NCBI RefSeq assembly: GCF_002764115.1
Contig: NZ_CP017940.1
Span: forward strand, 1,710,501 to 1,774,500
DNA length: 64,000 nucleotides
Source of the DNA: Phyllobacterium zundukense
Lineage (GTDB): Bacteria; Pseudomonadota; Alphaproteobacteria; Rhizobiales; Rhizobiaceae
Reading direction: 5' to 3'
A program made the position numbers and the translations under genes. Numbering within the stretch: position 1 is the first letter of the stretch; each line of letters starts with the position of its first letter. A model generated the notes under the pieces. The model was not told the origin of the DNA. It saw only the letters and a program-made list of their open reading frames with translations, and searched no databases. Positions 22,460 to 32,066 of this stretch are shown here, piece by piece.

Positions 22460-23455
22460 GTGATCGAACTGAAGGAACCATTGGAAGTAGGCGGTGTGCT
22501 TTTGCGCAACCGCGTATTTCTGGCGCCTATGTCGGGTGTTTCCGACCTGCCATTTCGCCAATTGGCTTGGCAGGCCGGTGCTGGAATGGTCGTCTCCGAA
22601 ATGGTTGCCAGCGCCGAGCTCTGTACGCGTGAACGCGGAAATCTGTTGCGTCTGAAAGGCGATGGGCTTGGCACGCATGTCGTGCAGATTGCAGGACGTG
22701 AAGCCAGGTGGATGGCGGAAGCTGCGCGCATTGCCGAAGGCGAGGGCGCACATATCATCGATATCAACATGGGTTGTCCAGCCAAGAAGGTGACCGGCGG
22801 CCTGTCCGGTTCGGCGCTGATGCGCGACCTCGATCATGCCCTGATGCTGATCGAGGCGACGATCGGAGCTGTCAGCGTTCCGGTGACACTGAAAATGCGG
22901 CTTGGCTGGGATGATGACACAATCAACGCGCCTGAACTTGCTGCCCGGGCAGAGCAGGCAGGTGTGCAGATGGTCACGGTTCACGGCCGGACCCGCTGCC
23001 AGTTCTACGAAGGCAAGGCCGATTGGAACGCCATTCGGGCTGTCAAGAATGTGGTCTCGATTCCACTTGTCGCCAATGGCGATGTGTTGAACCGGCAGGA
23101 TGCGGTTTCGATTCTCGAAGCGTCGGGCGCCGATGCCTTGATGGTCGGGCGTGGCTCCTACGGTCAGCCCTGGTTGCCGGGAACTATCGTCGACGGAGTC
23201 GGGCAGGATGCCAGTGACATGATCGCCGACTATGCGGTCGCGCACTACGAAGCCATGCTTGTGCATTATGGCGAGCCCACCGGCATTCGTCATGCCCGCA
23301 AGCACCTCGGCTGGTATCTGGAAATGCATGGTGTCGGTATCAGTCCTGCCGAGCGGGGTTCGATCATGACGGAAACGAATCCGCGTCAGGTGGCAAGGCG
23401 TCTCCACGCTGCGCTGTCTCGACCGAATGCCGATGAAATGAAAAAGGTAGCGTAA
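22460..23455 (+). CDS. dusB: tRNA-dihydrouridine synthase, DusB/NifR3 type
   Basis: FMN enzyme reducing uridine to dihydrouridine in tRNA D loops. The 331-residue protein starts at a GTG (22460). It shows the flavin-binding [13 protein letters not shown], the active-site Cys in [33 protein letters not shown] and the phosphate-binding ANGDVLN ... [14 protein letters not shown]. It overlaps ntrB by one base. This dusB(nifR3)-ntrB-ntrC order is the nitrogen-control operon known from Rhizobium and Rhodobacter. Confidence 0.95.
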   Translation: MIELKEPLEVGGVLLRNRVFLAPMSGVSDLPFRQLAWQAGAGMVVSEMVASAELCTRERGNLLRLKGDGLGTHVVQIAGREARWMAEAARIAEGEGAHIIDINMGCPAKKVTGGLSGSALMRDLDHALMLIEATIGAVSVPVTLKMRLGWDDDTINAPELAARAEQAGVQMVTVHGRTRCQFYEGKADWNAIRAVKNVVSIPLVANGDVLNRQDAVSILEASGADALMVGRGSYGQPWLPGTIVDGVGQDASDMIADYAVAHYEAMLVHYGEPTGIRHARKHLGWYLEMHGVGISPAERGSIMTETNPRQVARRLHAALSRPNADEMKKVA

Positions 23456-24609
23456 TGACAGCGTCAGACAAATTCGTGCTGGAAGACCGGTTGGCAGGCA
23501 TCGTCCTGAACTCCATCCGACATCCGGTGATCATGCTCGATGACGCAGGTTATATTTCCTACGCCAATGCCGACGCCGAAGCGTTTTTCCGGTCCAGTGC
23601 CAGCATTTTGAGCCGCAACACGCTCGATATGCTCCTGCCGTTCGGCAGCCCGCTGCTCGCACTTGTCAAACAGGTGCGTGAAAGCCCGTCTCCAGTAAAC
23701 GAGTACCGTGTCGACGTCTCGTCGCCGCGACTTGGTCAGGACCGTATTGTCGATCTCTACGTGACGCCGGTAAGCGAGTCACCCGGTTCGATCGTTATCC
23801 TGTTCAAGGAACGGTCCATGGCCGAAAAGCTCGACCGCCAAATGACGCATCGTGGTGCGGCACGTTCCGTGACTGGTCTTGCATCCATGCTGGCTCATGA
23901 GATCAAGAACCCGCTGTCCGGCATTCGCGGCGCTGCACAATTGCTTGAGACCGGCCTGAACGACGATGACCGCGCCCTGACACGGCTGATCACCGATGAG
24001 ACTGACCGGATCGTGTCGCTCGTCGATCGAATGGAAGTTTTCTCGGACGAACGCCCCATTGAGCGCGAAGCAGTAAATATCCACGTGGTCCTCGATCACG
24101 TCAAAGCCATCGCCAAGAATGGCTTTGCCAGCCATATCAAATTCCATGAGGATTACGATCCGTCTCTACCCTATGTCTTCGCCAATCGCGATCAACTTGT
24201 TCAGATTTTCCTCAATCTCGTGAAGAACGCGGCCGAGTCGATCGGCGCGAATGAATCGGGCGAAATCACGCTCTCGACAGCATTCCGGCCAGGCATCCGC
24301 CTTTCGGTTCCGGGTATGCGCAATCGCGTCTCTCTGCCGCTTGAGTTTACGGTCCAGGATACGGGCGCTGGCGTATCGCCCGATATCATGCCCCACCTGT
24401 TCGATCCCTTCGTGACGACAAAGCCCAATGGTTCAGGGCTTGGTCTTGCGCTCGTTGCCAAAATTGTCGGTGACCATGGCGGCGTCATCGAATGCGATTC
24501 CGTGCCGCGGAAGACGACGTTCAGAATTCTCATGCCTGCCTGGCAGAGCGGTCCGCTTGATGACGACCATGCGGACGAAAATCCATACTCCAAGAAAGCG
24601 GGATCCTGA
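23455..24609 (+). CDS. ntrB: Nitrogen regulation sensor histidine kinase NtrB
   Basis: Soluble PII-controlled kinase that phosphorylates or dephosphorylates NtrC according to nitrogen status. In 384 residues: a PAS domain (about 15-120), a HisKA region with phospho-acceptor His148 in [19 protein letters not shown], and an HATPase domain with the N box [13 protein letters not shown] and G boxes QDTGAGV and [13 protein letters not shown]. No membrane segment is seen. The start overlaps the dusB stop (TAATG), and ntrC follows two bases after its stop. Confidence 0.96.
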   Translation: MTASDKFVLEDRLAGIVLNSIRHPVIMLDDAGYISYANADAEAFFRSSASILSRNTLDMLLPFGSPLLALVKQVRESPSPVNEYRVDVSSPRLGQDRIVDLYVTPVSESPGSIVILFKERSMAEKLDRQMTHRGAARSVTGLASMLAHEIKNPLSGIRGAAQLLETGLNDDDRALTRLITDETDRIVSLVDRMEVFSDERPIEREAVNIHVVLDHVKAIAKNGFASHIKFHEDYDPSLPYVFANRDQLVQIFLNLVKNAAESIGANESGEITLSTAFRPGIRLSVPGMRNRVSLPLEFTVQDTGAGVSPDIMPHLFDPFVTTKPNGSGLGLALVAKIVGDHGGVIECDSVPRKTTFRILMPAWQSGPLDDDHADENPYSKKAGS

Positions 24610-24611
24610 TC

Positions 24612-26072
24612 ATGAGTTTGGGCAGCATTCTCGTCGCGGATGACGACGCGGCAATCAGAACAGTTCTCAATCAGGCGCTTTCCCGTGCTGGCTATGACGT
24701 CCGGATCACTTCCAATGCAGCCACTTTGTGGCGCTGGATATCGGCGGGCGATGGCGATCTGGTAATCACCGATGTGGTGATGCCTGACGAAAATGCCTTC
24801 GATCTTTTGCCACGCATCAAGAAATCACGCCCCGACCTTCCTGTCATCGTCATGAGTGCGCAGAACACCTTCATGACCGCCATCCGCGCGTCGGAAGCAG
24901 GCGCCTATGAATATTTGCCCAAGCCGTTCGACCTGACAGAACTCGTCAGCATCGTTGGCCGTGCACTGTCGGAGCCCAAGAAAAAGCCCGAAAAGTGGGC
25001 TGCCGACGAACAACCGGACACGATGCCGCTCGTGGGGCGTTCACCCGCAATGCAGGACATCTATCGTGTTCTTGCCCGCATGATGCAGACAGACCTGACG
25101 GTCATGATCTCCGGTGAATCCGGTACAGGCAAGGAACTCGTCGCACGGGCGCTGCATGAATATGGACGGCGGCGCAAGGGACCGTTCGTCGCCATCAACA
25201 TGGCCGCAATCCCACGCGATCTGATCGAATCCGAGCTGTTTGGCCACGAGCGCGGCGCCTTCACCGGCGCCCAGAACCGGTCGAGCGGTCGCTTTGAACA
25301 GGCAGACGGCGGTACGCTGTTCCTCGATGAGATCGGCGACATGCCGATGGAGGCGCAGACCCGGCTCCTGCGCGTGCTGCAGCAGGGCGAATACATGACC
25401 GTTGGCGGCCGTACGCCGATCAAGACCGACGTGCGCATCGTCGCCGCGACCAACAAGGATCTGCGTACCCTGATCAATCAGGGGCTGTTTCGCGAAGATC
25501 TCTATTACCGCCTCAATGTGGTGCCGCTGCGTTTGCCGCCATTGCGCGAGCGCGGCGAGGATATCCCTGATCTCGTCCGGCACTTCTTCAAGATGGCGGC
25601 GAAGGATGGACTGCCTGAAAAGCGCATCACGGCCGACGGCCTTGATCTCATGCGGCGCTATCCATGGGCCGGCAATGTGCGCGAGCTTGAAAATCTCGTC
25701 CGGCGCCTGGCCGCGCTTTATCCGCAGGAGGAGATCAACGCGGAAGTCATCGAAGCCGAACTGAAAGCCGATCTGCGGCCAAGCGAGCCCTCCTCGAATG
25801 CTATGGCGAACGAAGATATCACCATTGCCCAAGCTGTCGAACTCAACATGCAGCGCTACTTCCTGTCTTATGGGGACGACCTGCCACCGGCGGGCCTTTA
25901 TCAGCGCGTACTTGAGGATGTTGAGTATCCTTTGATACTTTCCTGTCTCACGGCTACGCACGGAAATCAGATCAAGGCGGCTGAATTGCTCGGGCTCAAC
26001 CGCAATACACTGCGTAAGAAAATTCGCGAACTGGGTGTCAATATCTACAAAAACACCAAGAGCGACCGATAG
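24612..26072 (+). CDS. ntrC: Nitrogen regulation response regulator NtrC
   Basis: Sigma-54-dependent activator of nitrogen-assimilation genes. In 486 residues: a receiver domain with the phosphorylated Asp54 ([10 protein letters not shown]), an AAA+ domain with Walker A GESGTGKE, an intact sigma-54-contacting loop [10 protein letters not shown], Walker [12 protein letters not shown] and an arginine-finger region, and a Fis-type DNA-binding helix-turn-helix at the C terminus ([20 protein letters not shown]). A likely target in the window is glnII, which has a -24/-12 promoter at 61984. Confidence 0.97.
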   Translation: MSLGSILVADDDAAIRTVLNQALSRAGYDVRITSNAATLWRWISAGDGDLVITDVVMPDENAFDLLPRIKKSRPDLPVIVMSAQNTFMTAIRASEAGAYEYLPKPFDLTELVSIVGRALSEPKKKPEKWAADEQPDTMPLVGRSPAMQDIYRVLARMMQTDLTVMISGESGTGKELVARALHEYGRRRKGPFVAINMAAIPRDLIESELFGHERGAFTGAQNRSSGRFEQADGGTLFLDEIGDMPMEAQTRLLRVLQQGEYMTVGGRTPIKTDVRIVAATNKDLRTLINQGLFREDLYYRLNVVPLRLPPLRERGEDIPDLVRHFFKMAAKDGLPEKRITADGLDLMRRYPWAGNVRELENLVRRLAALYPQEEINAEVIEAELKADLRPSEPSSNAMANEDITIAQAVELNMQRYFLSYGDDLPPAGLYQRVLEDVEYPLILSCLTATHGNQIKAAELLGLNRNTLRKKIRELGVNIYKNTKSDR

Positions 26073-26275
26073 CGCGGTTCTCGTCGATCCATTAGGGAAT
26101 TGTTAAGCAACGTCTGTCGCCTTGGCGTTCTTGTTCAATATCCATAAATGATAAAATTGTAACGAGTGGAATATCGGCTTCTTAAGAGGAGTATGCGCAG
26201 AGTAATCATCAGAAATCCCGTGAATTATAGGCAAACGGCAGGGTGTCGTATTGCGGTCAGATCATACGGAGGTGA

Positions 26276-26752
26276 ATGGTGTTTAGTTTTGCGGAACGTT
26301 TAGTATTGTTTAACCAATACGAAATCTTGAAGAAGCTTGATCCAGAGAAGTCCAGTCTCTACGAACGTCACCAGGAAGTCGTGGAAAAGGGGTTGGAAAG
26401 CCTCTACGAAGACCTTGGAATTTCCAACACTACCGTGAGCGAGGAGGCGGCTCAGGAAGTCGCCGACATTCTTCTGCTGTTCCGGGCAATCAAGGCTTCC
26501 AGCAATGGTATAAGCAACAACATTGCTGACAAGACGAAATTCGTCGGCTTTGGACCAACTCAATCAAGCGGGCATTTTTCCTATGCTGATTTTCTGAGCA
26601 AGATACTTAAATTTCCGCAGGAAATCTCAAAGAGCGCAGACAATCGACCGGAGCTTCAGCTGGAAAGATATCGCACGATGCTGAAGCGGTGGGACGAAAT
26701 CGGAAGAAAGCGCGAGCTGTCTGCTGATCAGATCGAACATCTGGTCGCCTAG
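26276..26752 (+). CDS. YfbU-like protein
   Basis: A 158-residue protein matching the YfbU family layout: an opening RLVLFNQYEILKKLDPEKSSLYERHQEVVEKGLE, a central KTKFVGFGP and a C-terminal YRTMLKRWDEIGRKRELSADQIEHLV. YfbU function is not known beyond high-expression toxicity reports in E. coli. A GGAGGT site lies only two bases before the ATG (26276), so the GTG at 26279, five bases after it, may be the true start. First gene of the accessory block after ntrC, with 203 gene-free bases before it. Confidence 0.75.
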   Translation: MVFSFAERLVLFNQYEILKKLDPEKSSLYERHQEVVEKGLESLYEDLGISNTTVSEEAAQEVADILLLFRAIKASSNGISNNIADKTKFVGFGPTQSSGHFSYADFLSKILKFPQEISKSADNRPELQLERYRTMLKRWDEIGRKRELSADQIEHLVA

Positions 26753-26821
26753 CTTCTCCGTAACATTGCATCATTGACCGTGGCTGCACTTACCGCGCCA
26801 CGGTCACAATATTGATGAAAA

Positions 26822-27331
26822 TCAGCCCAGCTTGCCGAGGTAATCGAGTTTACCGACCTGAACGCCATTGTGTCGCAGGATATTTTGAGCTGTCGTGGCG
26901 TGGAAGTAGAAGTTCGGCAGGGCGAATTTCAAAATGTATTCCGCACCACTCAATGTGACTTTCAGACCGCCGGAGCTCAACGTGACCTCCTTGTCGTCAC
27001 TGCCATTGAGTGCCGACGGATCCACACTTTCCAGAAATGCGACGGTCTTGGCAATGCGCTCGCGCAGTTCGGAAAAGCTGGCCTCCTCATCGGGAAATTT
27101 CGGCACTTCGATCGTTGTAAGGCGGCCGATCGTAGCCTTCGACGTATCGCTCGCACGCTGGATCTGACCTGAAAATGGCAGCATATCCGGCGCAAGGCGC
27201 GCATTGAAGAGCACTGCGGGATTGATTTTCTTCTCCGCTCCGAATGCCTCTGCCTTGTCTACCAACGATGAAAGAACCGAGAAGCCGCGAACAAATGCCG
27301 GGACTGATATTTTGTGCATGGAGAGGGACAT
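26822..27331 (-). CDS. DUF1993 family protein
   Basis: A 169-residue soluble protein with the DUF1993 pattern: an opening SLSMHKISVPAFVRGFSVL, LFNARLAPDMLPFSGQIQRASDTSK in the middle, and a C-terminal LPNFYFHATTAQNILRHNGV that resembles DinB-type helical bundles with a conserved His. Function is unknown. The start at 27331 follows a clear AAGGAG site 7 bases upstream; a longer frame begins at 27553 but its added residues look non-coding. It stands alone and is convergent with the YfbU-like gene. Confidence 0.8.
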   Translation of the reverse strand: MSLSMHKISVPAFVRGFSVLSSLVDKAEAFGAEKKINPAVLFNARLAPDMLPFSGQIQRASDTSKATIGRLTTIEVPKFPDEEASFSELRERIAKTVAFLESVDPSALNGSDDKEVTLSSGGLKVTLSGAEYILKFALPNFYFHATTAQNILRHNGVQVGKLDYLGKLG

Positions 27332-27556
27332 GGTTGTGCTCCTTAAAGCATTGGCGGATTTGCAAAGTTCGTGGTCCGAATGAGGCAGATCAGGAATGAT
27401 ATTCCAACATTCATCAGCGCTACTCGCAAATACGCCGCCGCCACGCTTTTTCAAGGGCAGCGTGTTCGGTTCATCGGATATTTGTCTGAACTGACTAGTG
27501 AGTTTGGCGTTTTGTGGTTGGGACTTTTCAGCAAGCCTGGCGTGTCGGCCCATTAT

Positions 27557-28345
27557 TCAGATCATTCGAATTTGGGGCTCATGCAAGACTGTCAGGTTGC
27601 TGTCTGCGTGCACAATGCGGTTGCGCCCCTGGCTTTTGGCGGCATAAAGACATTTGTCCGCTGCAATCAGCGCTGCTTCCAGTGATTGCCCCGGTTCGTG
27701 GATCGATATCCCGACACTCACCGTCACGTCGAGATCAGCGATTAGCAGATGTTTCGAAATATCCCGAACGCCGGTAAGAATTTTATGTGACAGCCAATCG
27801 GCTTTCCCAAGATCGGCGTTGCTGAGGAAAATAGCGAACTCCTCGCCGCCAAACCGAGCGGCGAAATCCCACTCGCCGATAGTGAAACGAATAAGGCTGC
27901 CTATTTCCTGGAGTACACTGTCTCCAACCGCGTGTCCGTAGCGATCGTTGATTGACTTGAAATGATCGGCGTCGATGTAGAGAACTGCATCAGCGCTCTT
28001 CTCAGGGTCGCACAATACGATTTGCCGCTGCGCCTGCAGGTAGAATTCGTTGCGGTTGCCAAGGCCAGTAAGGCCGTCCTTGCGGGATGCCACATCGAGC
28101 TGTATCGCCGCCTGTTTCAACCGGAAATTGAGGCCGATGAGGAACGCGCCAAGCGGAACGCTTACAATCACGACGATGAGCGTTGTGGCAACCAAGACAG
28201 TCGCGATCTGATCGAGACCGATGACTAGGAAGAAGCCCGTTGCCAGGGCGTTCGATGCAACGACTGCCATGCCGACCATGATCGTGATTTGTTGCATCGG
28301 GGCATAATCGCCAAACTTGGCTGTCCAGAAATCGTAGGTCGTCAT
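27557..28345 (-). CDS. Membrane-bound diguanylate cyclase (GGDEF domain)
   Basis: Predicted to make cyclic di-GMP. From the chosen ATG (28345) it is 262 residues: two membrane helices (about 20-45 and 48-75), then a GGDEF domain from about 90 with DGLTGLGNR, the metal/substrate strand YIDADHFKSIND and the active signature GGEEF. The inhibitory I-site arginine is absent, because the expected RxxD reads GEWD, so product inhibition at that site is unlikely. An alternative start at 28396 would place a perfect inverted repeat inside the coding region, which argues for 28345. No sensory domain is recognised. Confidence 0.88.
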   Translation of the reverse strand: MTTYDFWTAKFGDYAPMQQITIMVGMAVVASNALATGFFLVIGLDQIATVLVATTLIVVIVSVPLGAFLIGLNFRLKQAAIQLDVASRKDGLTGLGNRNEFYLQAQRQIVLCDPEKSADAVLYIDADHFKSINDRYGHAVGDSVLQEIGSLIRFTIGEWDFAARFGGEEFAIFLSNADLGKADWLSHKILTGVRDISKHLLIADLDVTVSVGISIHEPGQSLEAALIAADKCLYAAKSQGRNRIVHADSNLTVLHEPQIRMI

Positions 28346-28357
28346 TGCGTCCGCCGA

Positions 28358-28385
28358 GTGTATTGTTACCGGGATAACAATACAC
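28358..28385 (-). promoter_or_regulatory. Perfect 11-bp inverted repeat before the GGDEF gene
   Basis: GTGTATTGTTA (28358-28368) and its exact complement TAACAATACAC (28375-28385) flank a 6-base spacer, 12 bases upstream of the preferred GGDEF start codon. It could be an operator for a dimeric repressor or a transcript hairpin close to the ribosome site. No T run follows, so it is not a standard terminator. Confidence 0.6.
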
Positions 28386-28521
28386 CGGAAAGCCATGAAG
28401 AAAGCTCTTTGCGAATATTGTAAATTTTAACTGTTATTGAGTTGGTGTACTTTGATTGGCTAAAGCAGTGTCCCAACCAAGCAAATCCAAGCTTTTGTAG
28501 GCCAACGCTTGGCTGAACTAC

Positions 28522-29235
28522 TCAGAATGTGACTCGCGTGATGATTTTTGCCCGGCGTTGCACAGGAACGGGCGGTGTTTCTGGGGGCAGGCGGAAACTG
28601 CGCCTGGCAATTAGTCGGGATGAACCTGGGATTGCTGCTTCGGCCGCTGCTACGTCCTTGGGTTTAACGATCAAATCTTTGCAAGCGCCGCGTTTATCCC
28701 AAAGTCCCTTGGCGATAACACTGCCAACCGCTGTCGTGATCGCACCTCCCGCAACATCGTTCGGCTGTACGCGTTCCGCCTCTACCAATCCCCGAATTGC
28801 TTCGCCCAGAATTTCGGATGAATCGTCGAATGTTACATCCCGTACCTGGTCGAAGCGCGGGTTGTTTTCACCGTCGACGATGCAGTGACGCGCTGTAAAG
28901 ATCCAGTCATGGATCATGTATGCCGGTGCGTATCCCCAAGGGGACAATCCTTTGAATACTTGGGCGATTTTGGGGATGGACCCCCCATCCGTATACATTA
29001 GTCCAGGACGGATAACTGAGCCCGGTTGTCGGGGATCGGAACGGCGGAATATGAGAGGATCGTTGGGGTCGGGGACAAACAAGAAGTTTCCATCCCCGCT
29101 TGATCCACCTTCATCGACCCACATGACGAAAAGGCTGCCGCTGAAGCTTCCCGGAGGAAGTTTGGAGTAGTCGACGGAGGCGCAAGCACTCAGAGCGACA
29201 ATTGATCCTAGCCAGACGATGACCCGAATAAACAT
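28522..29235 (-). CDS. DUF1353-like lipoprotein
   Basis: A 237-residue predicted lipoprotein: a hydrophobic signal with lipobox LSAC (Cys18), followed by a domain with LMYTDGGSIPKIAQV, a central YAPAYMIHDWIFTARHC and a basic C terminus. The TDxxSIP...AxxxHDW combination is the hallmark of DUF1353, a family common in phages and of unknown activity; its conserved His-Asp pair hints at a hydrolase. It shares strand with the 116-residue gene upstream and the GGDEF gene downstream, but gaps of 80 and 126 bases leave the operon structure open. Confidence 0.7.
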   Translation of the reverse strand: MFIRVIVWLGSIVALSACASVDYSKLPPGSFSGSLFVMWVDEGGSSGDGNFLFVPDPNDPLIFRRSDPRQPGSVIRPGLMYTDGGSIPKIAQVFKGLSPWGYAPAYMIHDWIFTARHCIVDGENNPRFDQVRDVTFDDSSEILGEAIRGLVEAERVQPNDVAGGAITTAVGSVIAKGLWDKRGACKDLIVKPKDVAAAEAAIPGSSRLIARRSFRLPPETPPVPVQRRAKIITRVTF

Positions 29236-29315
29236 AGGCTGCTCCCCGTGTCTCCTCGCTGCGGATCAATGGCGATCCCTTCTTCGATATTCCGTCTGTA
29301 TACGCAAATTTTGAC

Positions 29316-29666
29316 TTACGACTCTTCGATCAAGCCATCTCCATCACCACAAGCGCTCCCCCTCTCATGCAATGCCGCCGCAATTTGCCCGGCGGTTACC
29401 CTTTCACGCATTGTCGGTTTAGTTCCCCGTTCGATGCTGTCGCGAAATTCGCGACTTATTTCGCGGTTGGCAGCCACAGCTGCAATGAGATCAGGATCGC
29501 GCATGCCCCGGTTGAAGAACATCATGACTGTCCGTGCCAGGCGGTTGGCGCGTGGGTCGGTTTTGGGTGACCTCTTCAGCAAAGCGGAGGCCTGCGCGTA
29601 GGCATGTTCCATTATCCGCAAATCTGCCGGCGAATAAGTCAGCTGATCCGACCGTGAAAAAGGCAT
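29316..29666 (-). CDS. Hypothetical small soluble protein
   Basis: A 116-residue protein with no recognised domain. It has a GGGGGAA ribosome site just before the ATG and a helical, Arg-rich centre (RLARTVMMFFNRGMRDPDLIAAVAANREISREF) that resembles small uncharacterised rhizobial proteins with a variant of R-x-A-R-x-(I/V)-M. No signal peptide or membrane segment. It lies downstream of the LysR gene on the same strand. Probably real, function unknown. Confidence 0.55.
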   Translation of the reverse strand: MPFSRSDQLTYSPADLRIMEHAYAQASALLKRSPKTDPRANRLARTVMMFFNRGMRDPDLIAAVAANREISREFRDSIERGTKPTMRERVTAGQIAAALHERGSACGDGDGLIEES

Positions 29667-29732
29667 GGTTCCCCCAAAAGTCCAGCCACCGCGTCACGTA
29701 ATCAGATGAACATGCTTTTTTCAACGAATATC

Positions 29733-30638
29733 TCAGGGGCCGAGAAGCGGAGGGACGTTCAACTCTTGGCGGAACCATTCGCGAAGCGTTTCAATGTCGG
29801 TGCGGGTGCCGATCCCGGGCGCGCAAGCAAAATGATAGATGTCACCGCTCAGGGTTTGGCGAAAGGGCTGGACCAGCAGTCCGGAGGCGAGGGCATCTGT
29901 TGCCAGTACCAAACTGACAATTGCCACACCCTGTCCGGCTATGGCGGCCTGCATGGCATGCATGCTGTTGGAGAAGCGCAGCCCGACGGTGGTGTTTACG
30001 CCGCTGATAGCCGCTTCCGAACACCATCTAGGCCAGTCCGGTAGCGGCAGTGGTGCGGTGCGGCCATCGACATGGATAAGTTCGACGCGGCGAATGTCTT
30101 CGAGGTCAGTAATATCTAACCGGGGACTGCACACTGGGGCAAACGTATCAATCTTGAGCGGCGTTGCCTCGACACCCGCGAATGGCCCCTTGCCATAGCG
30201 TATGGCCATATCGATCTCGCCCGGATGCAATTTGACGATCGTCTCGGAAGCATGCAAGTGCAGATCGAGTTCCGGTAGAATACGTCGGATTTCTGCCAGG
30301 CGCGGGACGAGCCAATGGCTGAGGAAGGCTGTCGTCGCTGAAAGCGTCAAAGCCTTGGAGTTTTCGACTTCGCGAAGCCGGGCGACCGATCGGCGGATTT
30401 CGCCGAAACCAGATACGGTCGCTTCATAGAGTTCCTTGCCCTTTGGTGTGAGACTTACGTTGCGCGGTGTCCGATCCAGCACCCGCACCCCCAGATACTC
30501 TTCAAGCTGACGGATCTGATGACTGATGGCGGTAGGCGTGACGAAAAGTTCTGCCGCCGCCGCTTTGAAGCTACTGAGGCGGGCGGTTGCCTCGAAAGCG
30601 CGAAGAGCCGTAAGGGGCGGGATATCCGATCCTGTCAT
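29733..30638 (-). CDS. LysR-type transcriptional regulator, GcvA-like
   Basis: A 301-residue regulator: a winged helix-turn-helix at residues 8-66 (LTALRAFEATARLSSFKAAA, TPTAISHQIRQLE) and a periplasmic-binding-protein-like effector domain with the GcvA-subgroup phrases IDMAIRYGKGPFAG and GVAIVSLVLA. It is divergent from the PhzF gene, with 83 bases between start codons that contain a candidate operator. It most likely controls phzF and ridA; the ligand is unknown. Confidence 0.9.
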   Translation of the reverse strand: MTGSDIPPLTALRAFEATARLSSFKAAAAELFVTPTAISHQIRQLEEYLGVRVLDRTPRNVSLTPKGKELYEATVSGFGEIRRSVARLREVENSKALTLSATTAFLSHWLVPRLAEIRRILPELDLHLHASETIVKLHPGEIDMAIRYGKGPFAGVEATPLKIDTFAPVCSPRLDITDLEDIRRVELIHVDGRTAPLPLPDWPRWCSEAAISGVNTTVGLRFSNSMHAMQAAIAGQGVAIVSLVLATDALASGLLVQPFRQTLSGDIYHFACAPGIGTRTDIETLREWFRQELNVPPLLGP

Positions 30639-30648
30639 GATGAATCCA

Positions 30649-30668
30649 TTTCATCTAAAACATGAGAA
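30649..30668. promoter_or_regulatory. Candidate LysR-type operator in the divergent LysR/PhzF promoter
   Basis: An imperfect dyad with core TCAT (30651-30654), 7 spacer bases and ATGA (30662-30665), extended by partial TT/AA symmetry, lies 11-30 bases upstream of the LysR start codon. LysR regulators often bind such AT-rich dyads in divergent promoters. The match is short. Confidence 0.35.
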
Positions 30669-30721
30669 ATACGACTTTGCTATCGCGTTGTCACCAGCAT
30701 ATTCTTGGGGACATCAGTGAT

Positions 30722-31627
30722 ATGAATTCATCTCAGAAAAAGGCGCTCAGCATGGTCAATCTCATCTCCGGCATGATCGACGTTTTTGCCGACGCGCCCT
30801 TGAACGGCAACCCTCTCGCTGTAGTGGAAGGAGCAGATCATCTTGAAGATGATGTGCTTCGTCGTATCGCACGTGAGTTCAATCAGTCTGAAACAACGTT
30901 TATTCTGAAAAGCGATCGTGCGGACTGGAGGCTCAGGTCATTCACCGCGAGCGGGGCAGAAGTTTTCGGTGCCGGCCACAATGCGCTCGGTGCCTGGTTG
31001 TGGCTTGGATATGACGGTCAGCTTGGTGATCTGAATACACCGAAAGCATTCCAGCAAGAGATAGGGAACGACATATTGTCGATAACGGTCGAAGCGCGCG
31101 ACGGCCGCATCCATGGCCGGATGAAGCAATCGCCATTGAAACTGTCAGCTCCACTAACTCGTCTTGATTCCCTGTCGGGAGCTCTTGGGCTGGGCATTGC
31201 TGACCTTCTCCCGGACCCAGCCCCACGTGCCGCTGACACTGGCGCCGCTCATCTCATGGTCCGTGCGCGCGACCGGCAAACCGTCGATCGCGCCGAACCC
31301 TTGGCAGAAAAACTGATCCAGGTGCTCGGTCCCGCAGGTGCCGAAGGGTGCTATGTCTATGCGTTCGAAACGGCCGATCCGACAACCGCTTACGCGCGCT
31401 TTTTCAACCCCGCAATGGGCCTTTGGGAAGACTCGGCCACTGGAACCGCGGCAGGCCCCCTGTGTGCATATTTGGGCTCGATGGGTCTGCTGACAAACGG
31501 GAATAAACTCCTGATTGAACAGGGCACCCGGATGGGCCGGCAAAGTTTTCTGCAGGTAAGACTTGATCCTGACCCGGAACTTTCCGGCTCAGGTGTGGTG
31601 GTGTTTCGCGGCACGCTGCATCTGTGA
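30722..31627 (+). CDS. PhzF-family isomerase/epimerase
   Basis: A 301-residue protein with the duplicated PhzF/DapF-like fold. Conserved features: IDVFADAPLNGNPLAVV at the start, the catalytic glutamate in FNQSETTFIL, the GAGHNALGAW turn and a second-half FNPAMGLWEDSATGTAAGPL. Family members isomerise phenazine precursors or related trans-acids; most bacterial members have no known substrate. ATG at 30722 was preferred to 30662; 30752 is also possible. A RidA gene follows after 52 bases. Confidence 0.85.
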   Translation: MNSSQKKALSMVNLISGMIDVFADAPLNGNPLAVVEGADHLEDDVLRRIAREFNQSETTFILKSDRADWRLRSFTASGAEVFGAGHNALGAWLWLGYDGQLGDLNTPKAFQQEIGNDILSITVEARDGRIHGRMKQSPLKLSAPLTRLDSLSGALGLGIADLLPDPAPRAADTGAAHLMVRARDRQTVDRAEPLAEKLIQVLGPAGAEGCYVYAFETADPTTAYARFFNPAMGLWEDSATGTAAGPLCAYLGSMGLLTNGNKLLIEQGTRMGRQSFLQVRLDPDPELSGSGVVVFRGTLHL

Positions 31628-31679
31628 TGAAATGCGCGGAAAATGGATAGCCACGGAACGTTAAAAGGGAGTCTAGATC

Positions 31680-32066
31680 ATGCAAGGAGAGCGCATCTTT
31701 TCGGGATCGCCTTACGAGGACAAAGCGGGTTATGCGCGCGCTGCTGTTGCCAACGGTTGGATATTTGTGTCAGGAACAACGGGTTTCGACGCAGAGACAA
31801 AAGAGTTTCCGGCGGATGTCGAAGCTCAATGCGAGAACTGTTTTCGCAATATCGAAATCGCCCTCGGAAAGGCGGGAGCGACACTCAAGGACCTTGTTCG
31901 CGTGCAGATTTTCGTTGCAAGTCAGGAAGAATTCGAGCGGATTATCCCGATCATCCGAAAGCATTGCTACGAAGCCCGGCCTGCCAATACAACCGTCTTC
32001 GCGCAGCTCGTTGCGCCACACATGCGCGTCGAGATTGAAGCTATTGCGATGGCTCCCGCTGCGTAA
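31680..32066 (+). CDS. RidA/YjgF-family enamine/imine deaminase
   Basis: A 128-residue trimer-forming protein that typically hydrolyses reactive enamines and imines released by PLP enzymes. The characteristic N-terminal strand (AVANGWIFVSGTTGFD) and the C-terminal MRVEIEAIAMAP are present; the Arg in that segment is the substrate-carboxylate ligand of active RidA proteins. Together with PhzF next door it may clean up intermediates of a shared pathway. Confidence 0.9.
   Translation: MQGERIFSGSPYEDKAGYARAAVANGWIFVSGTTGFDAETKEFPADVEAQCENCFRNIEIALGKAGATLKDLVRVQIFVASQEEFERIIPIIRKHCYEARPANTTVFAQLVAPHMRVEIEAIAMAPAA

Noticed and set aside
28487..28512. CCAAGC/GCTTGG dyad downstream of the DUF1353-like gene as a terminator
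   Set aside because: Only a 6-bp stem with a 14-base loop and no T run on the relevant strand.
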